A program made the position numbers and the translations under genes. The notes under the pieces were generated by a model that searched no databases, was not told the origin of the DNA, and was given only the letters and a program-made list of their open reading frames with translations. From Atriophallophorus winterbourni (lineage: Eukaryota; Platyhelminthes; Trematoda; Plagiorchiida; Microphallidae), in NCBI GenBank assembly GCA_013407085.1, contig JACCGJ010010158.1, forward strand, positions 1-64,000: 64,000 nucleotides of DNA, written 5' to 3'. Shown one piece after another: positions 24,746 to 36,242 of this stretch; the stretch's first letter is position 1; the number at the start of each line of letters is the position of its first letter.

Positions 24746-24927
24746 TTTACAATTATATTTCTCGTCACGAAAACATAAACTCTGTTAATCAAACGTTTTG
24801 TATCCAGTTCATTGATTTTCGAAACTAAATACTCAATCCCAAACAAATCATTAAAAACAAAATCAATTTTTGGTTGCACATTTCGCATTTATTTGCTTGA
24901 AAACAAAACAAGTGTTTTTCCTATTGA

Positions 24928-25201
24928 TCATCGACGTACACACTCACTCTCACATTCGTCAATAGCATCGAAATGATTCCCGTTCGTGGGACATCCACTC
25001 CATTGAAACAATTTACATTCCTTCGATTGTGGATCATAAATGTAAAATGGGAATGGATCTGGACAATCTTCCACTTCTGTCGTTGGCTGACAACCTAAAA
25101 ATTGGAACTGTTTTTCCAAGGAATCAGTTACCGTCAGGCGTTGCTTTTGGCCCAGCAAGAACCAATGGAAAGATTGTAAGTAGTGACAAAATATAGAGCA
25201 T
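24928..25201 (-). CDS. K3: secreted Kunitz-domain protein with Pro at P1
   Basis: Exon 1 is 25201-25132 (70 nt), the phase-1 intron is 25131-25095 (37 nt, GTAACT donor, TTTTAG acceptor), and exon 2 ends with TGA at 24928. The product is 78 aa, with signal peptide 1-16 (ends LVLA) and a Kunitz domain at Cys25, 34, 50, 58, 71 and 75 with perfect canonical spacing. The reactive loop reads E-D-C-P-D-P: P1 is Pro35, P1' is Asp36, and the normal Gly-Pro before Cys34 is Glu-Asp. Such a loop should not fit trypsin-like proteases. The scaffold (FYIYD, CKLFQWSGC, NGNHF) is otherwise intact, so a different partner, such as another protease class or an ion channel, is possible but unproven. It is the most divergent intact member and sits alone between two inverted repeats. 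Confidence 0.87.
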
Positions 25202-25243
25202 TTAGAATACGTGTCAATTTTTGTGGACCGTTTGCAAGTAGAA

Positions 25244-25251
25244 CTTATATA
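25244..25251 (-). promoter_or_regulatory. K3 TATA box
   Basis: TATATAAG, 43-50 nt upstream of the ATG at 25201, the same spacing as in the other Kunitz genes. The 14-mer seen before K1, K2 and K4 is not conserved here. Confidence 0.55.
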
Positions 25252-25259
25252 GAGGATTT

Positions 25260-25980
25260 GGTAACATTTTGTGACGTGCTATGAATTTTATGGAATAAAT
25301 TTGATATATTGAAGAGAAAATGTTGATATTATTTAGGATAAATTTTCTGCGTAATGAACAGACCATAAGACTAACATTATTTATATCAAAATTTGGAAAT
25401 GAAAAGGCCTAAAATTCAAGGTTCATTGAACACTAGTACAATGTAATAGTTGGAAACTGTACCAGACTTTCAGACTTGCGTTTTGGCCTTTCAATAATCT
25501 AGCAGGAAACGATTTCCGTTAGAAAAACAAAATTTTAAATTTATTCTTGTGTTCACATGCCAATGGCTTACGAACCGTTATCAGGTTAACACAGTAAGAT
25601 CAGGTTCAGTGAGACTTGAAACAGTGGTAAACTATAAAGCAAATTTATACTTTAACGCCACTGTTGTATAGGTCTTTACAACGAAATATGATGTGCAAGC
25701 ACGGAATCACATAGTAAAGACACTATATTCAGTTTTAGTTGGCCTTTCAACAACGTAAAACGTTGGAAATTATCATTCTAAATATAGGTATTCTGTTAGA
25801 TATTGTGATTATACATAGAGCTCTCAACGTCATGGAAGCCAGCTACACAAACAAGGATCAGACGGATCGGAGCGTACATATTTTCCAGAGAGCAATACAA
25901 AATGAATGGTTCTCGTATCAAACAAGTGAAAGTAAAATCAGACATTACTAAGATTTATGCTTTCTGAATCCTCTGTCACT
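25260..25980. other. Stretch without recognisable gene upstream of K3
   Basis: AT-rich, with one unremarkable 70-codon open frame and no known motif. It ends at the short tandem CAAAGTAATT repeats that mark the 3' end of the next retrotransposon. Confidence 0.35.
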
Positions 25981-25984
25981 ATAG

Positions 25985-28900
25985 AATATGATTCAACATC
26001 AAAGTAATTCAAAGTAATTCAAAGTTTAAATGGTCCAAAAAGTGAATACTTTACATTAACCACAGATCAAATATATAGGGAATTCATAAGAACAACACAA
26101 ATGTTTTATACAAATGGGAAGTCAGCATGTGTATTCAGGTGCAAGGTTGGCTTTAATCAACAATTACTTGTCAAGTTCAGCCTTGAACATGTTCAGGCTT
26201 GTTGCGCAAATGATATGTGGAAGCAGGGAGTTACATAGAAAATAGACTCTGACAGCAAAGAATAACCTCCGACAATTTAATTAGAAGTGTGGAATAATTA
26301 ACTTGTATCCATGCGATCTGCTACCACGTGCTTTTTGCCGATAAAACAGCTGTTCCAGTGGGTTATCCACTGTATGCAGATTGTTGAAAAGCTGGATTAA
26401 GTCACCCCTGAGACGACGGTACGAAAAGTCAAAGAGTTTTAGTGTTGCAATCCGCTCCTTGTATGGCCTGTTTTATAGCCCGGTCACCGGTTTTGTAACG
26501 CGGTGGTATACCTGTTGCAGCAAGGTCATGTCCTTTTGTAACCATGGGGACCATGCTTGAACAGCATAATCCATCGTTGGTCTGATATAGGTGTTAATTA
26601 TACGTGGGAGTATCTGCTTTGAGAAACGACCAAAGTTCCTTCTGAGCAATGCTATGATTTAACAGGACTTTTTCTATACAACAGAAAAGTGCCGTGAGAA
26701 CTTCAGGTTACTGCTAATCCACACGCCCAGGTCTTTCTCCTCAGTTACCCATGAAAGTTGCTAAGATCCCGCTGAGTATGTGACTCCGAATCATTTACCG
26801 ACGTTCAACATTTCACATTTTTGGATGTTGAATGGTAAGCAGTTCCGCAAGGACCAATTATGAAGTGCTTTGATATCTTTTTGGAGAATTTTGCAATTTT
26901 CTCTGGTGCGTATGCTAGTCCAGACTTTGATGTTATCCGCAAATAAAATGATTTTTCTGCGAACGATTTCGGGTATATCATTCGCGTACACAAGGAAGAG
27001 TATTGGCCCCAAGACTGAGCCTTGAGGTACGCCACTTGTGACTTCTACTGGACTCGATAATGCCATATCAACTCTAACACATATAACTCTATTCGTCAAG
27101 AAATCCTCTATCCAGGCCAATATTCTGCCACATAAACCGAGCTGCTCCAATTTTTGTAGCAGTATGCTGTTGTTAACGCGATTAAAAGCTTAAGACATGT
27201 CTAAGTAACAAGCATGGATAGAGCATCCATCGTCCACGGCTCGAGTCCAATTATCAAGAGTTATGAGAAGATTAGTGAGACGGGAGTGTCTTGTTCTGAA
27301 TCCGTGCTGTGCGATGGAAAAAAGCTTATTTTCTTCCAAGTGATTGATAACTTTGTCAGCCACAAGTCATTCGAGAACTTCAGAGACAACTGACAACAAC
27401 GTGACTGGTCTGTAGTCAGACACATCAGATCAGTTCCCTCCCTCGTATATCGGAGTGTTTGGTCCACATTTCCAGTCATTAGCAACCGTGCTACAACTCA
27501 AGGACAGGTTGAAAAGGTCGAAGAGTGGTGAGAATAGAGCATAGGCGCATTGCTTTAGGATGAATGGTGTCATTTTATTAGCGCCCGGATAATTTTGTGT
27601 ATTTAACCCGCGTTGCTTTACCAGGACACTGTCGGGTTTCACAGCGATGTCGTGTATTGTATTCTGCGATCTGAATGCATGTATACCGCAGGATACGCGC
27701 TTGTCAGGGGAAAATAATCTAGAATGAAATTTAGCGAGTTCGTTGGCGGCCTCGAGAGCTGTTAATGTAGTTCCAGTCGTAGTAAGTAAAGCGGAAACAC
27801 CTGGCTTTACCCTGGCCAACCTGTTCACGATCTGAAAGAGGAGCTTCGGATTTCGTTTAATTTTATTGTTATATCGGTAGTTTAGAGAGCATTACTGATA
27901 CATCTCTACTGTTGTAGGTCGTGGTTGGATTTACACTTTGTATCTGAACCGATGGCATCTTCTGGGACATTTAGGAGAATAAGAGAGTGCTTATTGCGAT
28001 CCTTTGCTTCATTTTGATTATCTCTCGATGGCGATTTTGCTCGTTCTGACCAGGGTACATAAAAATACACGAAATGTATTTTCCATGCCGTCTCGTAGCA
28101 AGTATGTCAACGGCAGTACATCTTCTAAATCCTTCTCAGTTTGCACTACTACCTTGAGCAACCGCGGCTTAACTTGGTGTAGCGCTTTCGGAGGACGACT
28201 CAAGCGGATCAACGAGACCAGGTGGATCGCTTTAAGATTCATGCGAATGCACAGTTTCAACCATTCAGCCAAATCATTCTGATGTCTATTTTGAAATAAC
28301 GTCTTAATCGACTCTGGCACGTTGGTGCAGATAAGACAAAGAGGAATTCTTTTGGAGGCAACGTTTGCTAATGGGGCCTTTGATGTGAACGTTTTCGGCT
28401 CTAAGACGCTTTTAACACTCTGCTGGGTGCTGTGCTGCAACAGTTAAACCTTTTCCATAGATTGGTTTGGTGGTAAAGTTGAGTATGATGGATTATCTAC
28501 CGGCTCTGCGGCAGTAATGACGGGTAACGACGGGGTCTTTATGACGTTTATTATCAGTTCAATTCGTTTTTGAATACTGAATTTTCTTTCCATTTAGGCG
28601 CGTCTCAATATCATATTCAGGGGTTTTTGTCGACGAGGCTGACGGTATTTATTTGGCCTTGCAAACCAGACAAACATAACAAACACCAGAGCAATTATCT
28701 ACATTAATAATCGATTTTAAATCCCAGGTCAGCGATCTGTTGCATTTAGCATGAACTTTCGACAAACAATCGTAACACGTGACAGACTTTGCCTTGGGGC
28801 TTACCGACTTTCGGCAAACCGCACACACGCAGCCCGGTGCGCTTTGTTTTCGTTTCGGGGTAGTTGATCGCACGATGTTGAAAGTATGACCAGTCGACGG

Positions 28901-29130
28901 CGAAGAATAAGATCTTTTCGGTGACTTGAAGAGTATTAACAGAGTTGCACGCGTAGATCCAATAAATTTCAATTTGCTAGTATTATCGAATACCGCTACA
29001 AGAGTGGTATATCCAGAAAGCTGACTTTGAGAGAAGTCTAACAACGTATAATATATCCACGTATGTGTAAGTTTATGAACAGTATATCCTGATAATCAGG
29101 AGCTCAACATGATGCGACCGCACGGCACGT
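25985..29130 (-). mobile_element. CR1-A-related element lacking the endonuclease
   Basis: The minus-strand order from 29130 begins with the 5' start shared with CR1-A (GTGCGGTCGCAT). ORF1 follows at 29044-28649 with a PHD-like zinc cluster (CAVC, CYDC, HAKC, CYVCLVC), then an ORF1 middle part at 28440-28018. RT follows directly in pieces (27828-27430, 27150-26791), with GVPQGSVLGPILFLVYANDIP and LFADNIKVW. The endonuclease expected between ORF1 and RT is missing, so about 1 kb has been deleted. FADD has become FADN. The 3' end shows three CAAAGTAATT-like units (25995-26030). Confidence 0.75.
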
Positions 29131-29470
29131 TGTGGGTATCATGTATATTTAGATGAGTAAGAAGTCATTGAAGGCTCGCAGAGATTGCCGAAACATATAC
29201 GACATCTCATCATGGCTTAAAATTATTCAACTGATTCGTTTAGAAGAATGACAATGCAAATCAACAAGAACACGGGAAACTTAGTGATGCGCTTATTCGA
29301 CTTAGATATCATATGGAAGCTGGATTCAACTTTCCACAAATCCCTCAACGCTCATCTAAACTCAGAATCTACGCATATTCCATATCACAGTTTAAATTTG
29401 AATATGGAACCCAGATGGTCTCCATATAATGTCAAATTTCTGTTGATTAAGGTATGCCGACTAAATGACT
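29130..29470. other. Gap between retrotransposon and inverted repeat
   Basis: Contains part of a 102-codon plus-strand open frame (29248-29556) with no recognisable domain, signal peptide or paralogue, part of it lying within the inverted repeat. It is not called as a gene. Confidence 0.3.
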
Positions 29471-30690
29471 GCTACAGAATCATGATACGCATTTTGCACA
29501 ATTATTTATCAGTAGATTGCAGCGCAATCACACGTCACACGATTTACTCTGAATAAGAAGAGAACATATATAGCAATGAAAATATGTATTGGTACAAACG
29601 CATCTATCTTGATAAAAAATAACTATGCAGCTCAAATCTGATCACTTGTGATTTCCAACGATTTACAAGGCGTTAGAGATGATTTGCGTTTGGTAAACAT
29701 TCACTCAATTTGGAAGTTGAACTTTATTGAAATCTCGTTCGTAGAAGAAGCACTTTAATCCCGCGCATGTTGCTGGCAGAAGAAAATATATATTTGTACG
29801 ACTAAATCTCAACCGATATTTACAGTTGAACACTGACTATAGAAATGGTTGTAAGTAGGACAAACATTTGTATATATTTTCCATATTCATTCAATATGGT
29901 AAGCAGTTGGCAGCATTCATATCAAATATTCTGTAACATTTGATTACATGCTTGACTTGCACAAGCAGTGGATCAATACATCGACAAATGTGTAGCGATT
30001 TCTTACTTGTGATCGAAACACAATTAAAGTTGCAATCACGTACTAATTTAATATCGGAATAAGATTTTTTTCATGAGACATTAATTCGGAATCAATTAGT
30101 CAATTTTGTTAAACTGATTTATTGTGATGTCATAGATGTTAAATTAAACTTTCGTGATATCCTAATCTACAGCTGCATCAAATTTTCAGCACGTTAATTG
30201 CAATATGAAAAATGAAATGCGTATACTGCATCAAAGCTGACTTATAAACATCACGAGCAATGCTGCAACGAGCAGAACCAATGAATTGATGAATGAAAAA
30301 TCATGGAAGCTATTTTGTCGCGTATTTCATTACTCTCACACAAGCTCAATCACACCTAGTGTAATACAAATAATTATAGTAATACCAGTCTTTTTCGGTA
30401 CCCACCTCCTCTTTAGTTGAAGAACACTTTCTGTTCCTGCATTTTAGCCATCTTCAGTTAGGGACAGTAATATTAGTTCTAGTAAGCATTAAAACAACGG
30501 ATAAGTGATAAAAAAAACTTATTCTTGAGTGCCACTGTGAATCAAATTGGCATAGTCAACCATTGTATTCACAATCTACATGGCGGATGTAAGCTCAAAC
30601 TGATGAATTAAGTTTATTACGGAAAGTGTGAGATTGTTGTCTACTAAAAGTAACTCACTTCCTGTTATACGTTGATCGTATGAAGTCACT
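29470..30690 (-). repeat. Inverted repeat, right arm
   Basis: Reverse-complement partner of 22390-24170. It contains the uninterrupted version of the site where the RTE-like fragment entered the left arm (near 30350-30370). The arms enclose about 5.3 kb with K3 and a CR1 element. No gene was recognised between 30690 and 31190. Confidence 0.65.
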
Positions 30691-31189
30691 GTCCGCCGTC
30701 TGTAAGAATCAAACCCCGACTCACTGGCCCAAAAAAGCACCCGTTCAGGTCATGATCTTGAAATCTCGCTTTCCAGATTACTCAGGCGCAATAATTGGAA
30801 ATTCGAAAATACGCTCGTTTATTCCATTGAGAGGTTATAGTCTATCAAATGTGTCTGTAAGTGAATGGTGTTACTGCTGTTAAAGTATATTTGGTATTTA
30901 AATATCGCTGCAACGCATGTAACACGCGTTGAGTTATTCTGTGCAGACTTCATTGCTAAACGCAGTATATTCAGAAAATTAGCAAAATTTGTGTATCTGA
31001 TATTAGGCGCGCTGTGCACGAGCTCTACACGGAGTTCGGTGGTAGATTTAAAGACATGCTCTGCAGACTAGCAACCTTAGTCCAGCTTTAAGAAAATACG
31101 CATACATGAGACAATAATTGGTAAGTGCTTGTTTCAATTAGTAGGGTCTAGTTGAGCGATTGATGATGCTTCGAGATTCAAGGATTAAA

Positions 31190-32270
31190 GTATTTAAGGA
31201 TTCAATGATTTATGGTTAAAAAAGTCATTACTTCAAAAGACCACAGGATTAAGGTATGAATAAAAACATGAAAATATCGATGGCATGGAAGCGATAGAGA
31301 ATATAAAAATTTGAGGCTCACGAAAGAAGTTCGTTTGCAAGCGTAGGTCAATTTTCGCTTCAAAAATTGCAGGGCAAGTAGAGTACACCACATGTTTGAG
31401 TAGGGAAATCCAAAGAAGTATAGCACGTACGGCAATCATATGTCGTTGACAATCAATACGGTAAATTGAAAACGTACAGGTTTATGACATGTCCGTGTGT
31501 CACTTATTCCTCACTTATACATCAAGCAAGAGTTTTAGTGGATGTCCTTTCGTAGACACAATTCTATAGGTCTGAATATAATCGCGTCGTATCCTTCTTT
31601 GGGTAATGTCACATAGACCCAGACGTCGCAATCTTTTGGTATGCGGAACATTCAGAAAAGCCATCACTAATTTTGTTGCTCTATGATAGATTTAATTAAA
31701 AGGAGAAATATCTTTTTGAAGCCAAGGATCCCAGAGCTCTTTTGCATACTCCATCGTATGATAAAGATATATATACGTTAACTTTGGTAACGTTACCAGC
31801 GAGAATCTTCCCAATATTCTTCGAAGGATACCAAACAATCTGTAGGCCCGTCGATTTATATTCTGACAGCACACTGTGCTCTCCAGGTTTCCGCTAATCC
31901 ACACTCCAAGATCTTTTTCTATCGTGCTCGATGCTAGGATTTTAGCTCTTTATCCATATGTCCAAGGAACATTCTTGCCAAGATGGAGCATTTCACATTT
32001 TTTTATGTTGAGTGACATGTCATTCATGGCCGCACAATTAGATACACTGTCCAAACCCATTTGTTGTTTACTCTGAATAAATAAGTGGCGTCCAAATGTT
32101 CATATCACCTGCAAACAGTACCATTTTAGAAGATATGAGGAGGCAAATCGTTTATGTATAACTGAAAGAGTAGCGAGACTAGCTCTCAATATTGTGGGAT
32201 TCCACTGGAAGTTTCAAACGTTTATGACAGCACTCGGTTAACTTTATTTCGGTCGTCGCGATCTGACAGA
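31190..32270 (-). mobile_element. CR1-A fragment, 5' truncated
   Basis: Minus-strand 3' third of CR1-A: the RT C-terminal frame at 31904-31692 has NIxRRAYRLFGILRRILGRFSLVTLPK and YHTMEYAKELWDPWLQKDI, followed by the typical 3' end. The truncated 5' side at about 32270 adjoins the intron of a Kunitz pseudogene whose second exon is missing. The shared GATT/TGTAGG bases hint at microhomology. Confidence 0.7.
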
Positions 32271-32311
32271 TTTTGTAGGTTACATGAACAGAACGGGGAC
32301 TTAAAATGCAC

Positions 32312-32383
32312 GAATGGAGATGCCGTGGTTAGCAAAAGCAAGGTCACAAATTATGGTAGTTAAAGTATTGTCGAACGAGCCAT
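32312..32383 (-). pseudogene. Orphan first exon of a cysteine-poor-type Kunitz pseudogene
   Basis: Starts at ATG 32383 and translates as MARSTI, then a stretch with two stops, then FVTLLLLTTASP, the same signal peptide as at 2499 and 56035. Part of the intron remains (to about 32272). The Kunitz exon is gone, replaced by the CR1-A fragment on its left. Confidence 0.65.
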
Positions 32384-33299
32384 TTCTTCTTCAATACTAT
32401 CTTGTGATATATGACATGTGTTTATATAGAATCAACGAAATAATTTTGTCACAAGTAACTGTTGATGGTTCAACGTTCAGTTGAATGTTACCACACAACG
32501 AAGTCGATTGATCTGAAGTAATATTGTTAGACATCTTAAATGTTTCGCTAAAGTGTAAGAATTGGAATATTTCAAGTTCCATGTATCTAAAATGTTTCGC
32601 TAAAACTTAGATCATACGCGTGACATGTCCAAATTTTCTACTAGATTGAACATTAATTAGGAGAAAAATGGATTGATTCGTGTAGAAGAATTTTCAGGAA
32701 TTAAATTTATTCAATCGCAAAAAAAGGAATTTATAAAAACGTTACCTATATCATACCTTAATGAAGATTCAGTGGATTAAATAATAGAGAATATCGCGTT
32801 TTTTAATCCAGATAAACCTTCGACTAATCAACCAAATATGAAGCAATTTATGAGATGAAAGAATTCCTTAAATTTTTACTACTGACATAAGGGATAGGAT
32901 ATGGCTTCCTGCAATTGAGAACGATTTTAAATCCCCCAGAACCCCACGAAGTTGAAGTGTATTCGCAGGCGAAATGACTCTGATCAATCTGTCACATTTA
33001 AGAATGCGTCGGTCGAATTCACATCTTGAATTAAATCAAAAGAATCACTGTACTGTAGTCCAATAACCATATTGCCGCTTTTGATCAAAATGGAGTTAGG
33101 TTTGGCAAAATATTATACTGATGATAAATGTTGTTTAGCTACAAACATTAATTCACAAAAACTAATTTTGTTATAAATAGATTTAATTCTAGATTCATGA
33201 TTCAAAATTTATGTAATGGCTCATTGTACCTCAGTTTCCGGAAACCACTGAGGGGTTTCATTGCACGGTGGCATATTTTACCAAAAAATATACTTTTTC

Positions 33300-33760
33300 A
33301 ACGACAAGGTGCAGGTTTAACGTGCAAGCTTTATCTTAGGAATTGAGTAGGCTTTAATAATGATGAGCAACGTTTCAGGCATGCATTCTCTGAAATTCCG
33401 TCGACTTGTACTTATACGTTTGGAAGCGCGCTTGTGTATAAACTCACAATACAGTCTGTACTCTAGGCTGCCGCATACACAGACTTGAAGTTCCCTTTCA
33501 GACTGGGTCCACCTCAAAATCTTGTGTTCAAATTGATATTGGTACTGGAATGGCTTACCAATTTGCAACACCTCGCAATTTCGGAAATTGAATTGCAGCC
33601 TATTCCGCAACGAACATTCATGTAGTGCAACTAAATCCCTCTGGAAATGTTGTTGATGTTGTTTGATTTATTAGCGTCTAATATTTATATCTTCAGATAA
33701 ACGAATCATCTTGCACACAACCATCTCTGCTACATCGTTGATGTATACCTATAATCCTTA
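33300..33760 (-). mobile_element. CR1-C-like RT remnant, minus strand (segment Y, copy 3)
   Basis: The frame at 33610-33317 gives RNRLQFNFRNCEVLQIGKP, QFEHKILRWTQSERELQVCV and EFIHKRASKR. These align with 62930-63150 (RNKLLFNFKKCKLLQIAK, WTETEDDLGVCI, EVIYKRAS). It is the best minus-strand copy of the four, but only the part after the palm survives. Confidence 0.65.
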
Positions 33761-33784
33761 TTTTTAATCATACATTCAAGTTTT

Positions 33785-34500
33785 GAGGAGATAGGGGCGA
33801 CTGAACAATTACAGAGAAATCTTCCCTCTAAATGTTGTGGGCAAATTGTTAGCTAAAGTATTACAGATCTGGCTACAGGTTCCAGATGATAGTATCTACT
33901 CTGTATCTGAACGTGGCTTGCTCAAGGGCAGATCAACCGTTAACATGATCTCCTCCCTGAAACAAATTAATAAAAAGTGTCGGGTTCAGCGTATGACCTA
34001 ATAGGCCGTTTTTGTTGACTAAACGAAGACATTCAAATACGTCAGCAATGAAGGCCTTCAAAAAATGCTTGATTCAATAGAATCACCGCAAAAACTGCTC
34101 AAGCTCGTTATTTAGTTTAACTCAGACATTAAGTGTTCATTCCAAATTAAGGGTTTCAGCTCAGGAGAATTTGAAATTTGCCGAGGCGTCAAACAAGGGT
34201 CTGTTCGGCATTTTATTTGCTGTGCTACTAAATCACGTTTTCAAATCGAGGACAAACGGAATTTTGCTACGCACGCGACGTGATGGCAAGCTTTTATTCT
34301 AAACAGTTTGAAAGCACAAACCAAGTCACGAAATGTGCTAATCCGTGACCTGCTCTTTGGCGCCGATGCAGCCTTTATTGCTCACTTACAAGAGCACCTC
34401 CAGTCGCCAATGGACTGTTTTTAGTCGGCAAGCAAATACTTTAGGCTACAAATCAGCATGAGCAAGACCGGAGTCCTTGATAGAGGGACTCTATCGCCTC
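33785..34500 (+). mobile_element. RTE-like RT fragment, plus strand
   Basis: Plus-strand frames show the KGRSTVNMISSLKQI stretch, a VFVD...TKTFKYVSNEGLQKMLDSIESPQKLLKLV region (the FxDFxKAFDxVxxxxL motif), CRGVKQGS, then THATxxGKLLF and a degraded FADDAA box. GVKQG together with the arginine-rich LRTRxDGK box points to the RTE clade rather than CR1. Many stops. Its sequence across 33900-33925 serves as the empty site for the insertion at 57380-61852. Confidence 0.6.
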
Positions 34501-35110
34501 CCAAACAAACACGTTCAAGAGAATAAGTTTTGTTTCAGAGCGCAACACGATTTGCAGACGGGATTTTTAATCTCTACTAACATTCTAATCAGCTTCAATG
34601 ATGTGATCTAGCAGTAGGCGTTAACCTAGAATTACTCAAAAAAAATCAATAAAGCAATTACGCTGTAATGCGCTCTTTATCAATAGCACACTCATTCATG
34701 TATTGATAAACAACGTTGATCTCCATATATGAAAATTACATTGGTGATTACAATGAAACAAAATAAACTTTGAGAACCAATTCCGAGAATTTTTAACCCT
34801 ATCGTTGTTAATACAAGGAACCGGGAATCGTTAATTTATTTGGCCCAATATTAGCATAGACCTATATCTTTGGCGCACGGATAAACCTTCTTTTTTAAAA
34901 CAAGCAATCTTTCATTCTCTGCGCTGACGATATAGCAAGTCGACGTTATTACCCGATCTTTTCCAGCGAAACACTAATTCCTAAATAAAAATTCCAGTGC
35001 AACTTCTTAAGAACAGAGTATATTGCAAATTAATAACATGTTTAATTCACAAACTCAAACTTTCTATACGATTTTTGAATCGTTTTAAGCGCAAGCGGAT
35101 GCTGATCATA

Positions 35111-35181
35111 CTGTTCTTACCTGATGAGTGCAAACAGCATGAAACCAGTCTACATAGGTGTTGGTCCATGCGATTAAACAG
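35111..35181 (+). ncRNA. Hammerhead-ribozyme-like motif, best copy (K4 unit)
   Basis: CTGATGAG (35121-35128) is followed by stem II (GTGC/GCAT, loop AAACA) and then GAAAC (35141-35145). A stem-III strand ACCAG can pair with TTGGT (35161-35165), with C35166 in the position of the cleavage nucleotide. CTGTT (35111-35115) can pair with AACAG (35177-35181) as distal stem I, across a loop of 4-5 nt on one side and 9-10 nt on the other. All core nucleotides of the hammerhead consensus are present. No proximal stem I next to the core is obvious, which is the weakest point. Confidence 0.5.
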
Positions 35182-36242
35182 GTTGGTCGTACCAGCCTTA
35201 TACATCAGTGGCTTACTAGCACAACCTGTAGACCTTTGCTTTATTTACATGTGTGGTTCAATATGTAACTTTGAGAATAATGAAGAAATTCTGAAGTTTT
35301 TTATAATGAATTGCCGCCTAATTACGAATAAAGATGAAAAAATAAAACTAGCCAGATATTAATTAAAAACTACTGAGACAATGTACGATGAAACATATTT
35401 ATCATCGTTTAGTATTGTAAAACCATTTCCACATTCACCAAATCTGAGCATACTCTTCCCACATGCTTACATCAAACAGCCAAGGACCAATTGTGTTTTG
35501 CAACGGATGATAATGTGAGCACCGCAACATATTTTTCGTTTACGAGCGCCATGTGTGCTTGACGAATGATCATTTTCTGAGTCAGTATTTGAACACAGTT
35601 TTTCTTTTTACAAGTATGTCTTCGGTAAGTGTTTTACCACTGCTTGAACGCATACCCATTTTGATCGTTTTATGTCCACCTATTGACGAGAAACTACCAC
35701 GAAACGGATATGGTGTGTAAGTGACACGGATGTGAGCACCACAAAGAAGCACGATTTGTTTTGGAAATTTCACACGAAAATGATGGGTCAAACATATGCA
35801 AACCGTTGTACCAAGATTTGTTAGACGAGTTCAGTGTTTAAGAATGCTAGTTTTGCGAATAATAGCGGATGCAATACTTCAAATGTTTCTCAAAATTAAT
35901 ATAAGAAGTTTACAAGCTTTGCTCAATAAAAGGAATCTGAAGTCATGTTAGGGAGAAATTACCAGTTAACCATATAAACACCTAGCTAATTAACATATAA
36001 TTCTGCCACATACAAAGTTAATCATTCAATAAAACGATACAAGTTCTGTGGAGTGAATTTCACACAATCTTATCGTTAATCATATGAAAAGAACTTAGTT
36101 CTTAAAGTGTGTATGAGAATGGTATTATAAATAATAATATAAACATTCCCAAGCAAAGCTTAACATAACACAACAAAAATCTTCTTGCTAGGGAAGCATA
36201 TATTTTTTTAACTCAAAAAATTTTTCTTCACGCCACTGCGGA

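Noticed and set aside
29248..29556. 102-codon open frame as a novel gene
   Set aside because: No domain, signal peptide, promoter or paralogue is visible, and its right part falls in the inverted repeat, where the other arm has no matching frame.
34997..35362. 121-codon open frame across the hammerhead-like repeat as a coding exon
   Set aside because: The parallel frames at 5629-5889 and 16070-16321 diverge by frameshifts and length, and substitutions do not favour third positions by eye; a structured RNA or plain repeat fits better.
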